DNA of 64,000 nt from Raphanus sativus (GCF_000801105.2 NC_079516.1:22109043-22173042), one strand, 5' to 3'. Counted from the stretch's first letter, positions 21,037 through 33,084 are shown. Numbers and translations: made by a program. The notes: a model not told the origin generated them from the letters alone.

Positions 21037-21245
21037 GAACATGATTAATCCCGGTCTTTTAATCGGGAGTTCTTAACTCATGATTTGACACTTTTTTTTT
21101 ATATTTTTGGCTAAGAAACGACTCTTATATCTCTTATTTAAGAGATGATTTTTAGTTTTTCATGTTTAAAATCTAAAAAAAGCTAAAAACTATCTCTTAG
21201 CCGAAACTAAAAGTCTCAGTTTAGAGATCGGGATTAATCATGGTC
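21037..21245. mobile_element. Harbinger-type MITE, 209 bp
   Basis: TTA duplications lie at 21034-21036 and 21246-21248. Terminal inverted repeats are GAACATGATTAATCCC and, inverted, GACCATGATTAATCCC. The interior is AT-rich and partly self-complementary (CTCTTA...TAAGAG). It is related in its ends to the termini at 19359 and 52766. Confidence 0.85.
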
Positions 21246-21272
21246 TTAGTATTATAAATAACAAAACAATGG

Positions 21273-22285
21273 TTTTTTTTTTTTTTGGTAAAATGTTAAA
21301 TTTATATTAGAATGGAAAAGGGTTTATGTACAAAAGAATCATATGAATAAGAGAATAAGAGAAAACTATCTGTCAGCTAGTGACCCCTAAACCATCTCTG
21401 AAGTAACCCTTGAAGCTTGGAGGTTTCATAATATCTCGTAGACATGATTCTGCTCCGAACTGTTTTATCAATGAGAGCAGCCATCTGAGTAGCTGACTTT
21501 GTCTTCCCTTTGTGCCTCCTTTCATTCCTCTCTCTCTCCACAGGTAATAGATAGAGGTTTGGAACACCAACCTGAGAAGTATAAAGGTCAATCTGTCATA
21601 TTTATGTTCCATCAACCTAGCCAGAGTTGCGTCCCAGTCTGGATCAGCATCAGTTTCCAGCAGATCACCTACCACCGCCAGCCAAACAGTAAAGGTGTAC
21701 GGACAGGCGAAAAATAAGTGGTCCCTAGTCTCAGACGGCTCTCCACAGAACATACATCCTTGTGTTACTCCCCAACTCGCCATTCTTGCTCCTGTTGCAA
21801 GCATGCCTCTGATCGTCAGCCAAGCAATGAACGGAACCTTGGTACACCTTGCGCAAACCAGATCACCGTACTCCATATCTTCTTTTCCTTATGCATACGG
21901 ATCTGTTCCCAGGCTTTTGTGGCTCAGAAACATGTTGTGTATTCCTCATCACCCAAACGCCACAAAGTCCTATCCTCCCCTCTGTCAGCCGTTGGAGCGG
22001 TAAGACGGCAGATACTTGAGATTAGCTGTTGCAGATTGTGGTCTCTGCATCTCCTAAAGTTCCAACCTTCCAAATTAACAGTGTCTGCCACCATTGCGTT
22101 GCGCCCAACTCCAAGCCTTTGGGGTCCATTGTACCCAATGAAATCAATAAGCCTGCCTTGGGGAAGTCAGTAATCCGACCAGAAAGAAGTACTTTGACCA
22201 TTTTTTATTTTCACTCGAATAAACTGAGCTGCCAGCGGCCTCATCCTAAGGAGGTTGATTTTGTCTTGTCTTTTTGTTGAGCTCG
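21273..22285 (-). mobile_element. 5'-truncated LINE retrotransposon, 3' end of ORF2
   Basis: The plus-strand poly-T at 21273-21286 is the poly-A tail, so the element reads leftward. The minus-strand frame 21876-21373 holds the C-terminal zf-RVT domain of plant LINE reverse transcriptases: FIAWLTIRGMLATGARMASW, then C-x2-C..H..C (CMFCGEPSETRDHLFFACPY). Upstream (21877-22280) the same protein continues with stops and shifts, e.g. YNGPQRLGVGRNAM and WATKAWEQIR. The N-terminal endonuclease and catalytic RT are absent, as expected from 5' truncation. Inactive. Confidence 0.85.
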
Positions 22286-22438
22286 AGTTCTTTCTCTAGC
22301 ATAATATTAAAACTCATTTGATTTTTATTTCCTTTGTTTTCTTCTTTTCATTAACCTAATATTTTGATCATTCTCGATCAAAATTCTATTTTATCTTTGT
22401 GTGTCAAATCACCAAGAATCAATAATAGTATTTATTCG

Positions 22439-22605
22439 CAATGGTGGATCTAGAAGTTATTTTACCTGGAGCAAAATTTTAATATGAGTGTATAGTTTGA
22501 AATATCATCAGAGGAATTATGAAAAAATGGTATACAATTACATGAAATTTTCAAATATCATAGGGGGCAACTGACTCACCCAAAATGGGCATAGCTCTGC
22601 CACTG
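22439..22605. mobile_element. Short MITE-like repeat related to 14339-14503
   Basis: Starts CAATGGTGGATCTAGAA and ends CTCTGCCACTG (inverse CAGTGGCAGAG). It has an internal AGGGGGCAACTGACTC block like the GGGGGCAC block of the other copy. Non-coding. Confidence 0.5.
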
Positions 22606-22632
22606 CTTGTTCGGAGCTTTGGATCTTTAATA

Positions 22633-22759
22633 GTGGTGATAGTTCTAAGTCTACATTTTGAATAAACAAAGCAACATTGTCATCTCAAAGAATGTCCTTT
22701 ACTCTAATGGTGATCGTTCTAAGTCTACATTTTGAATAAACAAAGCAACATTGTCATCC
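22633..22759. repeat. Tandem direct repeat, 75-bp period
   Basis: TGGTGAT(A/C)GTTCTAAGTCTAC... through CATTGTCATC occurs at about 22633-22684 and 22708-22759, about 50 bp nearly identical per copy. Confidence 0.8.
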
Positions 22760-24568
22760 TATAGAGACACATTTTCTTTATAGTAATAGATATTTTTTAT
22801 TAAACTAATCATAAAGCTAATTAAAATGTACAATTACTATTTTCATTTCTTTAATTAAATAATATGAGTAATAAATATATGAAAATTTATGATTTTAATA
22901 ATAAAGATTCAATAACAATTTTTATCTCCTCCATCATTTTTCTTAATTCAATATTATTAAACTAAATTAAATAATCAAATTAATTATAAAATTAAAATTT
23001 AGATTTTTTCTATACGTTATATTTTGAAATTTTAAAAACGACTATAAATTATTAAAACTGTTAAAATTCTTATGTTAAAAATTTATGATCAATAGTTTAA
23101 CATTTTTATTTAAAAAAATATACATGACCTTAAAATCATATAAGTAAAAAAAATCTTATTTAATAGAATACTAGATTATGATCCGCCCTTTAAAGGACAT
23201 GTATATTTTTGTTTCACATTTTTTAGGAATTTAATTTTCATATTTCGTGTGTGTTTTAGTCATATTGTATCTTTTCTTGTAATCATATTTGTTTAAAATA
23301 TTATATTTTAAATGATTAGTAAGAAGTTTTAATAATTATATTAAAATAATTAGACTAAACATGTATCGATAGGTCATGTTCATGTTTTAATAAAATATAT
23401 TTTAACTATATACCATATAAGAATACATAAATATTTTAATTTCAAAATTTGGAATAAATTTCGAGAACATTTATAAATTATAAACTTATTAAAATTTTGT
23501 TATCAATGTTTTAAAAAAATTATAGTAAAAAGATACTAATTATCATAAATTGTTTTGATTATGAAGTTTCACTTAATAGATATCTATATTAAAATATAAT
23601 ATATGTTAGTATGATTTAATTTAATTATATACAAAATAGATAAATATGGTTATCTATATTTACTTACCATAAAGTGATAGTAAATAAAAAGAGTGATTTT
23701 CTGATTTATATGTTTGCACCAATTTAATTATATACTTAATAATTCATGTTTTTCTACTATTTAATATATTTGTCATTACATAATATAAGAACATAAAATA
23801 AATAATAAAATATTAAATAATTTGTATATACAGTGTTTATCCTCCATAATATTCAGCATGTATATATTTGTGACATATTCTTAAATACAAAAGTGTATAG
23901 TAGAATTTATAATTACCAAATATAATTATTTTTATAAATTTATTCCGGGTGCAGGTTATCACCCGATAAACATTTATTTTTTTCAATAAATTGTTTTGAT
24001 GAATCAAATATAATTGATTTTTGGTTTTGTTTGCCTAAATCTTTGTAACTTAGGTTTTACTTTTTCTATGGTGAGCACTGTTTCGACGCATTCCCGATGT
24101 TTGATTATATTTAGTGGAATATAGAAAACAAATTGTATTTGTCATAGAATGTAACTAAAACTCATAAACTACCCTGCAGTGTAAAAAACTCTAATATACA
24201 AGCCGGTGAAACCTATCTCACTATCTTCTCAAAATTTCTTTCTGCTACTCTAAATTCTTTCTGAAACAATAGCTGCATTTACTGTAAAAAAAGGTTTTTT
24301 GAGGTGAATAAATTTAGAATTAATTCAAAACAACAATAATAATACATATATATATATAATATTTATATTAGAAATAATTACATGTTTTCTTTTTCTTTAA
24401 TTTATGTATTATTAACATATTTTTCTTTTTCTTTATATTTATTAAATATTATTATGACATAGGTTGGTACTTGGTACTTAAACCTAAAAGGGGGACATCT
24501 AGGGAAGAGGTTCGAGTTACGTTTTACTTTTCACCAAATCCCAGTCTCGATTTTCTGGAGTTTTAGAG
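22760..24568. other. AT-rich spacer with a Helitron-like 3' end
   Basis: Very AT-rich, no gene. At 23171 a minus-strand Helitron-like terminus is seen: CTAGATTATGATCCGCCC with the short hairpin CCTTTAAAGG. The matching 5' end was not located. An inverted pair CGGGTG/CACCCG occurs at 23946-23965. The last 100 bp before 24569 would be the 5' UTR/promoter of the F-box gene. Confidence 0.45.
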
Positions 24569-26098
24569 ATGAACAAAGGAAGAATGAATCTGAAACAAGT
24601 GGATTTCAAGCTTAAGCAATGTCAGAGTATTGCCCAGGTCGTCTCTTCCGACCAAATTGAGGTACTTTTTTTTTGTGTTCTCTCGATTGGTTGGCTTAAT
24701 TGGTCGTCTCTTCCGACCAATTCATAGAGTTTCCAATTGATTTGTTCTTAACTGCCGATTTATTTGCAGATAATGGAGGCAAAAGTAGACAACTCATCAA
24801 CATTGTTTAAACTGAAGAAAAGAAGATCAAGTCCTTTGATAATGGGCTCTTTTTTGGGTCTAGCTCTCACCCAACAAAACAGAATAAAAAGAAGAAGAAG
24901 AACAAAAAAAACAACCAGAATAACAAGAAGAAGCAGAGATACGTCCGAGATTCCTCTGGATCTATTGATTGAGATTCTTTGTAGACTGCCAGGAAAGTAC
25001 TTGGCGAGGTTCAAGTGCGTCTCAAAGCAGTGGTCATCCCTCATCTCTCCTCGATATTTTTGCGAGCTTTTATTTACCACCACACGAGGAAAACAACAAC
25101 CACATCTGTACATGTGTTTGGTGGATGACGACGAGAAAAGTGCACTGCTGTCCATGTCAGCAACGTCTCCAGACAACACTTGTTTTGTGGTCGACCAAGA
25201 TTTGAGCATCCCAGCGATGGGAGGCTACTTCTTGAATATTTTCCACGGCTTGATCTGTTTCACAGTGAGAAAAAAGGCTTGTGTATACAACCCCAGCACA
25301 GGACATCGCTTGACCTTACCCATGATAAAACCCGACATCAGAGCCGATCGAGGTCAGGTTATGTATATTAAGCGGCACTATATGGGATACGACCCTGTTG
25401 ATAATAAACACAAACTATTATGCACAATTGTTATGTACCGCGACCGTTTGTTTAATCTGAAATCAGAGCACTGGGTGTTCGTGCTAGAAGCTGGAGGTTC
25501 TTGGAAAAAGGTTGTTCCCCATGAGATTTATCGTCCTCATGCCCCATTCGCAGTTGGACAGTACTGTATCAGTGCATCAGTAGTACATTATCTGGCGTGG
25601 CATGATATGTACACTTGCGCGATTGTGAGTTTCGACTTCAGGTCTGAAGAGTTAACTACCATCATAGCACCTGATGATGTCAGGGCTAATATGTCCATTC
25701 CTGCACTTGAGATGAAGGCAGATCTTATAGAGTATGGTGGAAAAGTAGCTATTTTTGAACATAGCAACCTAAAAATTGAGGGTATGGTGGTATTATGGGT
25801 ATTGGAAGATGCTGAGAAAAAGGAATGGTCCAAGAGGAGTCTGGTTTTGCAGCCTTGTCAGAGGCATTTAGTCCAGTACACTGAGTTTATTGTAAAAGGC
25901 ACAACTCGAGACGGCAAGGTTATCTTGGCACCCTTTGAGATGCATTATGGGTTCTATATTTTGTGTTATGATTTGGGAAGTAATGGCTTGAGTAAGGTCG
26001 ATATCAAAGGAGTACCACACCGTTGGTTTGACAAAGAATGCTATTTTGACTTGAGGTTGATGGATGAGAATGAGAGCCTCTTCTACTTGGAAACTTGA
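24569..26098 (+). CDS. F-box protein with type-3 F-box-associated domain, 473 aa
   Basis: Likely substrate-recognition subunit of an SCF ubiquitin ligase. I join exon 24569-24661 (31 codons from ATG, ending at donor GAG|GTACTT) to 24770-26098 (after TTTGCAG), both phase 0. Without splicing, translation could start at ATG 24773. A basic Lys/Arg-rich stretch lies at residues about 65-88 ([17 protein letters not shown]), possibly a nuclear-localisation signal. The F-box follows at about 90-130: [20 protein letters not shown] then [13 protein letters not shown]. The rest matches the F-box-associated (FBA_3) fold: [38 protein letters not shown]. The substrate is unknown. These genes expand and turn over quickly in crucifers. 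A damaged copy of its 3' end lies 300 bp downstream. Confidence 0.85.
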
Positions 26099-26396
26099 GC
26101 ACTAGATTTTTTTACTATATATTTTTGTTTTGAATAAATTTTGGCATTAGAATAAATATAACTAATATGCCAATAAAAACCATATAGTTTTCCCTTTTTA
26201 ATCTCTTTTAGCATATTTAATTTAATTCAATAATCCTTGTTATCTTTGTACTTGTTATCTTTGTACGCCTGAACTTACTTAAAGGAGAACAAATTAAGAT
26301 TTTCACTATATTTTTGTTATATCTCTTTTCTGATATCATTAATTATCTCCATCGATTCTCAGTTGTAAATGTGGGCAAGAAACTGAACCCAGTTGT

Positions 26397-26656
26397 AAAG
26401 AGGAGTCTGGTTTTGCAGCCTTGTCAGAGGCATTTTAGTCCAGGACACTGAGTTAATCTTAAAAGGCACAACTCGAGACGGCAAAGTTATCTTGGCACCT
26501 TTTGAGATGCATTATGCGTTTCTATATTTTGTGCTATGATTTGGGAAGCAATGACTTGAGGAAGGTCGATATTAAAGGAGTACCACACCGTTGGTTTGAC
26601 AAAGAGTGCTATTTTGATTTGAGGTTGATGGATGAGAATGATTTGAGGTTGGTTTG
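26397..26656 (+). pseudogene. Partial tandem duplicate of the F-box gene 3' end
   Basis: Starting at AAGAGGAGTCTGGTTTTGCAG it repeats 25833-26078 of the F-box gene at high identity. Single-base changes break the frame (GGCATTTTAGTCC for GGCATTTAGTCC; TGCGTTTCTATATT). It ends by repeating GATTTGAGGTTGG. It has no F-box and is clearly non-functional; it marks an aborted or decayed tandem duplication. Confidence 0.9.
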
Positions 26657-27978
26657 AGTACCACACTGGCTTTTTATTACTTTGTTTGTCTTTCTCAAAC
26701 CGAGCTACTTGCTCTTGATTCTTGTTTCGTTCAGACTAGTCTCTTATTTAAATGTTTTGCTTCACCAACAGTTCAATCTTAATGAGCACTGAAAAAGTTA
26801 AATGGTGTTTGTCACTGGTGATTTCACTGGGCTTGGATTCGTATTTTACTTTCATTTTTTTGTTTAATCAAACTTTCGTTTTTGTTGGTTCATTGTTTGC
26901 TTTGATGTTTTTTCTCCCATGAACTTCGTGGTCCTTAGAATTTTGGTCAGTATTTGTAACAAAAATGAAATAAAGCCTCTTCACTTTGGCTACAGAAGAA
27001 TAATCAATGTGTCATCAAAGTCATAATTAAGTTCATTATTTCTCAGTGTCCGAATAGAAAGAAGTAATCTCATCGGTGAATGGTGATTCACAACCAGATG
27101 ATACATTGAAGGATCCAAGAGCTTACTGCTCTCTCGTGGACAGTAGTGGCCCTGATACCAAACGATAGAAGCCTGAGCTTCCGGCCTATAGCAAATATGT
27201 ATATAGTTTATCGGCCTTTTTTTTGTTAACATTTGTCTACAGCATAATGGTTAAGACGTTTGGTAGTGACTTTGGGGTAACGAATTCGAAATCTATATCC
27301 TCCAAATTCTATTTTTTTTTTTCACATATTTATAAATGGACTTTAGTTTCTGTTGGGCTTCCGGCCTTCATATTAATTGGACCGGCACGAGTTGTGGATC
27401 GTGGTCTCGAGCGAGTGGAAGAGTTTAGAGGGAAAATGACGACGAACAATATTATCAAATTTTGTTATTCTAATACATGAAAGTTATTTACGAAGACATT
27501 ACACATCCAAACAAAAATTAATAATATTTCCTACATTTTAATGTGATATGTCGTTAACCTATTCTATTTGACTCAAACCCCTTAATAGTATCCCTAGCAT
27601 TCTGCCTAGATATCTTCTTCAGTGCATATTGTGTTGCAGTGAAAATGTTGATGTACGTAATAACTTTATCATGTTTTTCACCACCTACATAAACAAGATT
27701 CACCGGCTTTTTCTTATTCCCTCTTATCAGCGGTTTCTTCTCAGCAGCAAGGAGGCTTCGTCTCCGTTGAAAATGGAGAGGAAGTTTGGATCGGGCTCGT
27801 CTTCTCGGTTTTAGGAATCCTAAACATCATTTCTAACAACAACATTATACTTTCACCTCTTTCACTTTATATGTTCGCACTTATAACACATTCATAAAGT
27901 TGTTCTAATGCTACCTTAATTACCAATACTCGATCGGCGCTAAACATTTACCCTCGATGAAATGATGAAATCTACTAC
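26657..27978. other. Spacer with tRNA-like/SINE-like words but no recognised gene
   Basis: No coding homology recognised. At 27238-27300 CAGCATAATGGTTAAGACG and GAATTCGAAATC resemble degenerate RNA polymerase III A and B boxes, so a decayed tRNA-derived SINE head is possible. The phrase GCTTCCGGCCT occurs twice (27177 and 27358). Otherwise unassigned. Confidence 0.4.
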
Positions 27979-28818
27979 TAGGGCTGGGCAAATAAACCGA
28001 ATCCGAAAATCCGAACCGAATCCGATCCGATAAAAATGAATCCGATCCGAACCCGACATAAATACCGAATGGATCTTGTTTTTTGGTATTTTGGGTTATG
28101 AGTATTATCCGAACCGAACCCGAATTTAAATGGATATCCGATAGAACCCGAAACATTCAAAACCCTAGAAAGGTCTTATACCAAATATGATCTCAATTCC
28201 TAATATGTGTTCAAAATACATTAAGATATATTGAACATCTAAAATATTTATGTATTACATAAATATTGATGGTTCTATTATATGAAGGTTGATGGTTAAA
28301 GGTGACTGTTAAATTTTGAAATATTTAGATTTAGATTTTGTTTTCATTAAACAATGTTTCTCATTTCATGAGGTCGTGGTTTTCATTTTATGATTTTATT
28401 TATTTAGTTTTCTTTTATCAATAAATATGTTTTCCTTTCGTTTAATTTTGAATGATCATGGTTGATGTTCGTTTCTTAATTTTAAATCGATTTTACTTAT
28501 GTTTTAGTTACAAAGAGGTACAAATTAGGTATTTGAAACCAAAACAAACCAATTTTACTTAGGTTTTGGTTACAAAATAGGTACAAATCAGATATTTTTA
28601 AACCGAAAAACCGATTACGACCCGAACCCGAAAATACATTGGGTTGTACCGGTTCTTTGAAGATTTACTAACCCCGACCCGAACCCGATAGAACCCGAAC
28701 CGGTACCGAACCGAACTTTCAAATAATCCGAATGGGGCTGATTTTGATAAACCCGAAAAACCGAAACCCGATTGGATAAAACCGAAACCCGATTGGGACT
28801 CCGAATGCCCATGCCTAT
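27979..28818. mobile_element. CCGAACC-rich interspersed repeat with AGGGCTGGGC ends, copy 1
   Basis: Left end AGGGCTGGGCAAATAAACC, right end GAATGCCCATGCCTA, roughly inverted. Both flanks are dense in CCGAACCGAA/CCCGAA words and the middle is AT-rich. It resembles two other copies in the window (about 43420-44060 reversed, and 53125-53911). Non-coding; the superfamily is not certain, perhaps a non-autonomous DNA transposon. Confidence 0.6.
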
Positions 28819-30263
28819 CTACTACCATCTCTTAAGGTGATCTCTCGTTTCTTGATCAACAACATATACTTAAAAGCAGCACAAATTGGAAAGACATTCT
28901 ATAACTCCCATGATAGAGCGTAATACAATAATAATCTGCACATTCCTACTTGCTTACTAATTTCAGAGATTCATAATGTATGCTTTTTAGAGTAAAAAAC
29001 TCTAAGACACACAAATAGACGTTTCTTTGAACAACAAGTCCAAAACTTGAAAGATGCTCGACACAAATTATTCAAACTTTTAACAGAGAGTCAGACCAAT
29101 TTGAAGTTTTTCTTCTTTTCGTTCATGTAAATAATTACTGAAACTAAATAAAAAACAATGTTTGCTTAAACACCTAATTTTAAAAACAACTAGATATGGA
29201 TCTGCCCGGTCACTATCTTTTCATTTTCTTAAAAAGACATAGTATTTTTTTTGAAATTCAAAGAATAACAATTCAAATCGTTTATTCAATTTCATATACT
29301 ATTTTAAAATATGTAGGAAAATTAATCATTTTAAATATTATCATATTATATTCATTTTATCGGGTCAACAATTGTCAGTGAAGGTTTATTAGTGGTTTTG
29401 GGTTTTAAAAGGTTTAATTGTGTATTTAAATTACGTATTTTTAGTTAAATCTAAAACTGATTATATGGTCACCTTATTTAGCGATTTTTTCACGTATTCG
29501 GATTGGATAAGAAAACACTAAAAATCAAACAATATAAATGTATAAGGTTACAAAATTTTAAAACGCATAAACTTATAAATACCAAATATTTTTTTTCTAA
29601 TAAATTCCGCGTTTTTAAAGATTTGGTCAAATGTAGTTTACAGTTGAACATGATATTTATAGTTTGCAATAATTCAACCCAGTTATATTTATATGCTATC
29701 TATGAGTAGTATGTAAACTGTATACTAACATTTATTTTTTATTTTTTGAAAGCAAGTATACTAACATTTATGAACGTTTGAACATAAAACTTTGTTAAAT
29801 TAATAGATTCTGGTTTTATACTGTAAAATCAGAATGTTGTAGTGTTTCTGCTTTTATAAGATAGATAATTCATAGCTTCATAAATATTTGTTCATAAAAA
29901 TAATAACATTCATAATTATAGTCAGTGAATTTGGAACAATAAATATTTAAAATTTTACAATATGTTAGGCTTTAAGTGATGAACGGTTCAATCTCTAGGA
30001 ATAACTATTAAGCAACTATAACATGTGATAATAAAGATACTTAGCAATTAATTTTCATTTGCAGAGTAGCATAATATGCCCAAAAATACTAATATTCTAA
30101 GTAGTTTTAGCAAAAAATGAAATTGTTTCACAATATAAGTAGTTTACGTATTTTAACATAGATTAGTAAATAAAAAAAATTATTGATTAGTACTTCATAG
30201 ATGAACTTAAGTATTATTCTATTATGTTGACTATTTAGAAGCGAAGAACAAAATCACATTTAT
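28819..30263. other. AT-rich spacer
   Basis: No gene. A weak Helitron-like minus-strand end (CTAGATATGGATCTGCCCGG) is at 29190. A micro-retroposon scar is at 29720-29770 (separate entry). Confidence 0.45.
29720..29770 (-). mobile_element. Micro-retroposon insertion: 21 bp, perfect 15-bp target duplication
   Basis: GTATACTAACATTTA occurs at 29720-29734 and 29756-29770. The 21 bp between read on the minus strand as TTGCTTTCAAAAAATAAAAAA, a short tag plus an A-rich tail. Confidence 0.6.
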
Positions 30264-31189
30264 AGATGGTTATATAGGTAAAGTAGATCTGCTTTTGGCT
30301 CCGGCGTACGGCCGGCGCGTTAGCGTCCGTGCCGTCGCCGGAGACCTTCATCCTTCTGATTTTGTCTAGTCGCCCTCCTCTTATTCGTCTCCTTGTCATG
30401 ACGGTCTTGTCGAAGCTCTGTCTCAGGCTTAACTGTCGCCGTTTACTCGGGGAGTACACCGACAGTGGTGGTTCTGTGGATGGAGTGACGACGCTGTCAT
30501 GTGGAAGACGAGGCGTGGAGAAATCTGTTCGTCGTCTTTAGGGTTTTTTTCCGGGAGGCGGAGGCTTTACTAGCTCCGTCGCCGCCGGCTCTGGTTACCG
30601 GGAGGAGGAAGCTTCTTCAGCTTCTCTGTCGCCGGTTCTTGTTCCCGGGGAGTGAAGGCTTCCACAGTCTTACGCCGCCGGTCCTTAGTATCTCTATTTT
30701 CATTTGTCGGTTAGGGTTTGTGGTCCGTTCTTGGATCGGGATTGTGGCTTCGCTTGTGGTTATACGGCTCGCGGTTGTGCGGAGATGGATGAGGCTCTCC
30801 TAAGTAAAGAAAAGCGTGGAAGCTAAGAGATGGTTTCGGTTGGAGGCTCGCCGGTATTTCGAGGAGATCCGACGTTACAAGTTGAGATGAGGTGGAGACG
30901 GCGGCGGTTCGTAGAAGAGGCGGTCAAGTCGAGGCAGATCGGACGAGTGGAGTCCCGAGGTGAAGATCGCAAACGCGATTGGGCCTCCTTGACGCGTGGG
31001 CCTGCTTGAACCCGTCTGGTTCCGTTTGGTTTGGGGCATAGGCCCGTTTGGTTTGGTCTTGTGGGCTCTGGTTTGTGGGCTTTAAGCTTTGTACCTTTTG
31101 GTTTGAGACTTTGTAATTTCTGGGCTCGGTCCGTTTGATTATTATTATAAATTCCTTGACGGAAAAAAAAAAAGATGGTTATATAGGTA
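30264..31189 (+). mobile_element. Sadhu-like non-coding retroposon (about 0.89 kb) with perfect 17-bp TSD
   Basis: The 17-mer AGATGGTTATATAGGTA flanks the insertion at 30264-30280 and 31173-31189. The insert (30281-31172) is GC-rich against AT-rich surroundings and ends GACGG plus a run of A. It has CCGGCG/GTCGCCG blocks and G/T-rich TTTGGTTTG phrases near the 3' end. It has no long frame with recognisable homology. Length near 0.9 kb, poly-A, long target duplication and lack of coding capacity fit the Sadhu retroposons of Brassicaceae. An internally deleted LINE is the alternative. Confidence 0.75.
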
Positions 31190-31449
31190 GGTCAAGTCAA
31201 TCACATCCTATTTTTTAACTTGGCTTAAATGCAACTCAATGGTTAAATATTGAATACTCAATTCCAATAAATATGCAAAACTCTTAGAGTACTTCCAACG
31301 GAAGTTATCAGTTGGAGTTCTCTGACACGGAAGGTTTAAAAATAAAAGCAAAATAGGAAAGAGAAATTCAAGAAGTTCTTAAAACTATAACTGCAAGAAC
31401 CGAATCAGAAAGAAACAGTAAATCCATCTGTTTAACAATTAATGGTCAA

Positions 31450-31977
31450 CTAGATTTTGACCCGTCCTTTTATTTTTTATTTTAAATTTAACTTTTGATA
31501 TTTGTTTTTTCTTTCTGATTATATTTGTATTTTTTGTAATTTTATTTGTGTATAAATTTTAATCAAAATGTATTTTATTAAATAATAGCAATTTAAAAAT
31601 TAGTCTGGTATACACACGGTTAAGGCTGGATTACGGTCAAACTTGCCCGCTGACCCGCCAATCCACGGGGTTTAAATTTTGTTTTTGGTTAAAAAATATG
31701 ACCCGTACAACCCGAAAACAAATAATTTTGTATCTGCATCCGTTCCGCTTAATTTTGTGGTTATCCTCGGGTTATATACATATTTTAAAAATCATTATTT
31801 TATTTAATTACTATAAAGTATATATAATAAAAAAATATACATTATTTAAATTTTAAATTATTATTTTTCAATTTCTGTATTTTAAAATACTTGGACCAAA
31901 AAATAATTAGTTAGTGAAAGGGTCCAACAATTTTTTAAGCAGATTTTTTTTTAATGATTCTCTTTTAGTAGTATAGA
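31450..31977 (-). mobile_element. Non-autonomous Helitron, 528 bp, reverse orientation
   Basis: The 3' end, seen reversed, is CTAGATTTTGACCCGTCC at 31450, with A at 31449. The 5' end, reversed, is GATTCTCTTTTAGTAGTATAGA ending at 31977 and followed by T at 31978. On the element strand this gives TCTATACTACTAAAAG...CTAG inserted between A and T. The hairpin is weak. The interior shares an arm of the inverted repeat described at 31515-32704. Confidence 0.75.
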
Positions 31978-32704
31978 TATAATTTGTTTAGATACATATT
32001 TGAAAGAAAATGAATCAATTTTCAAAAATTTGTTAGATTGTTTGTGTAGATATTTGAAGAATTAACTTTTAAAAATTAATATTCAAAAATTAATATTCAA
32101 AAATTAATATTTTTTGTAATGATTCCCTGATCTAAGGTTTTCTCTCTATAACTGCTATAATCCCGACAAAACAGTGAAACACCCACATTGGAAATCCACA
32201 ATTACTTACTGCTTATGCTCTATGCGAAATTTCTTTGATAGAAATTTAGGATCAAACATATTTCGACAACAAACCACAAACTCATTGTTGCAACCGATTA
32301 TTAAAGAGAGATGTGGCGGTTTCATCCGTAAATCAAATTTGGAAACAGTTTAATTTAAAAGGTATATTTAGTTGTAATAATAGTTGGACCCAACTTCATA
32401 TCAATAGGTCATGCTGCAGATTTAATAGTATTGATTGATATAACCAATAGATAACCACAAAATTAAGCGGAGTGGGTGCAGGTACCAAATTATTTGTTTG
32501 CGAGTTGTGCCGGTCATATTTTTTTAACCAAAACAAAATTGAAAATCCGCGGGTTGGCGGGTCAGCGGGCGAGTTCGACCTGCAACCCATCCTTAACCGT
32601 ACGTATACCGGATCAATTTTTAAATTGCTATTACTTAATAAAATATATTTTGATTAAAATTTATACACGAATATGATTAAAAAAATACAAATATAATCAG
32701 AAAA
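31515..32704. repeat. Large diverged inverted repeat (arms of about 250 bp)
   Basis: 31515-31763 is the reverse complement, imperfectly, of 32455-32704. Shared landmarks include GCAATTTAAAAATT / AATTTTTAAATTGC, GCCCGCTGACCCGCC / GGCGGGTCAGCGGGC and CACAAAATTAAGCGG. The left arm is inside the Helitron at 31450-31977. The right arm is probably a second, eroded copy in the opposite orientation. Confidence 0.75.
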
Positions 32705-32840
32705 AAAATATATATATATTTGATATTTTGTATGATCTATATACTCGAACAGTTCTTAAATTATTATATTCGAAAATTAATATCAAACTCAACCCGCAAC
32801 TAAAACCGAATAATTTTTTTGAAAAATGTTTAAAGAAATA

Positions 32841-33082
32841 CTCCCTCCGTTTTGTTTTATATGACGTGTTGGAAGAATTTTTTTGTATCAGTTTATTTGA
32901 CGTTCTCAAAAACCAAGGTAAATTATAGTGTTAAATGACTCTATTTGCCCTGCATTTATTATAGATTACATGTTCTCCACGATAAGAAGAAGTCAATTAG
33001 TGAAGGATAGAAAAGATATTAGATGAGTGTCTTAATCTCCGTGCAAATCAGTAAAACGTCATATAAAGAAAAACAGAGGGAG
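32841..33082. mobile_element. Stowaway (Tc1/mariner) MITE, 242 bp
   Basis: Terminal inverted repeats CTCCCTCCGTTT and AAACAGAGGGAG match the Stowaway consensus. The TA duplication is at 32839-32840 and 33083-33084. Subterminal ATATGACG / CGTCATAT is also inverted. Non-coding. Confidence 0.92.
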
Positions 33083-33084
33083 TA

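Noticed and set aside
26990..27232. 80-codon minus-strand frame
   Set aside because: No start context, splice logic or recognised family; not supported as a gene.
27238..27300. Possible tRNA gene
   Set aside because: A- and B-box-like words are present but no cloverleaf or acceptor pairing could be drawn; at best a decayed SINE head.
30235..30803. Overlapping open frames of 70-100 codons on both strands
   Set aside because: They lie in the GC-rich Sadhu-like retroposon; the long frames follow from low stop frequency and show no recognised domain.
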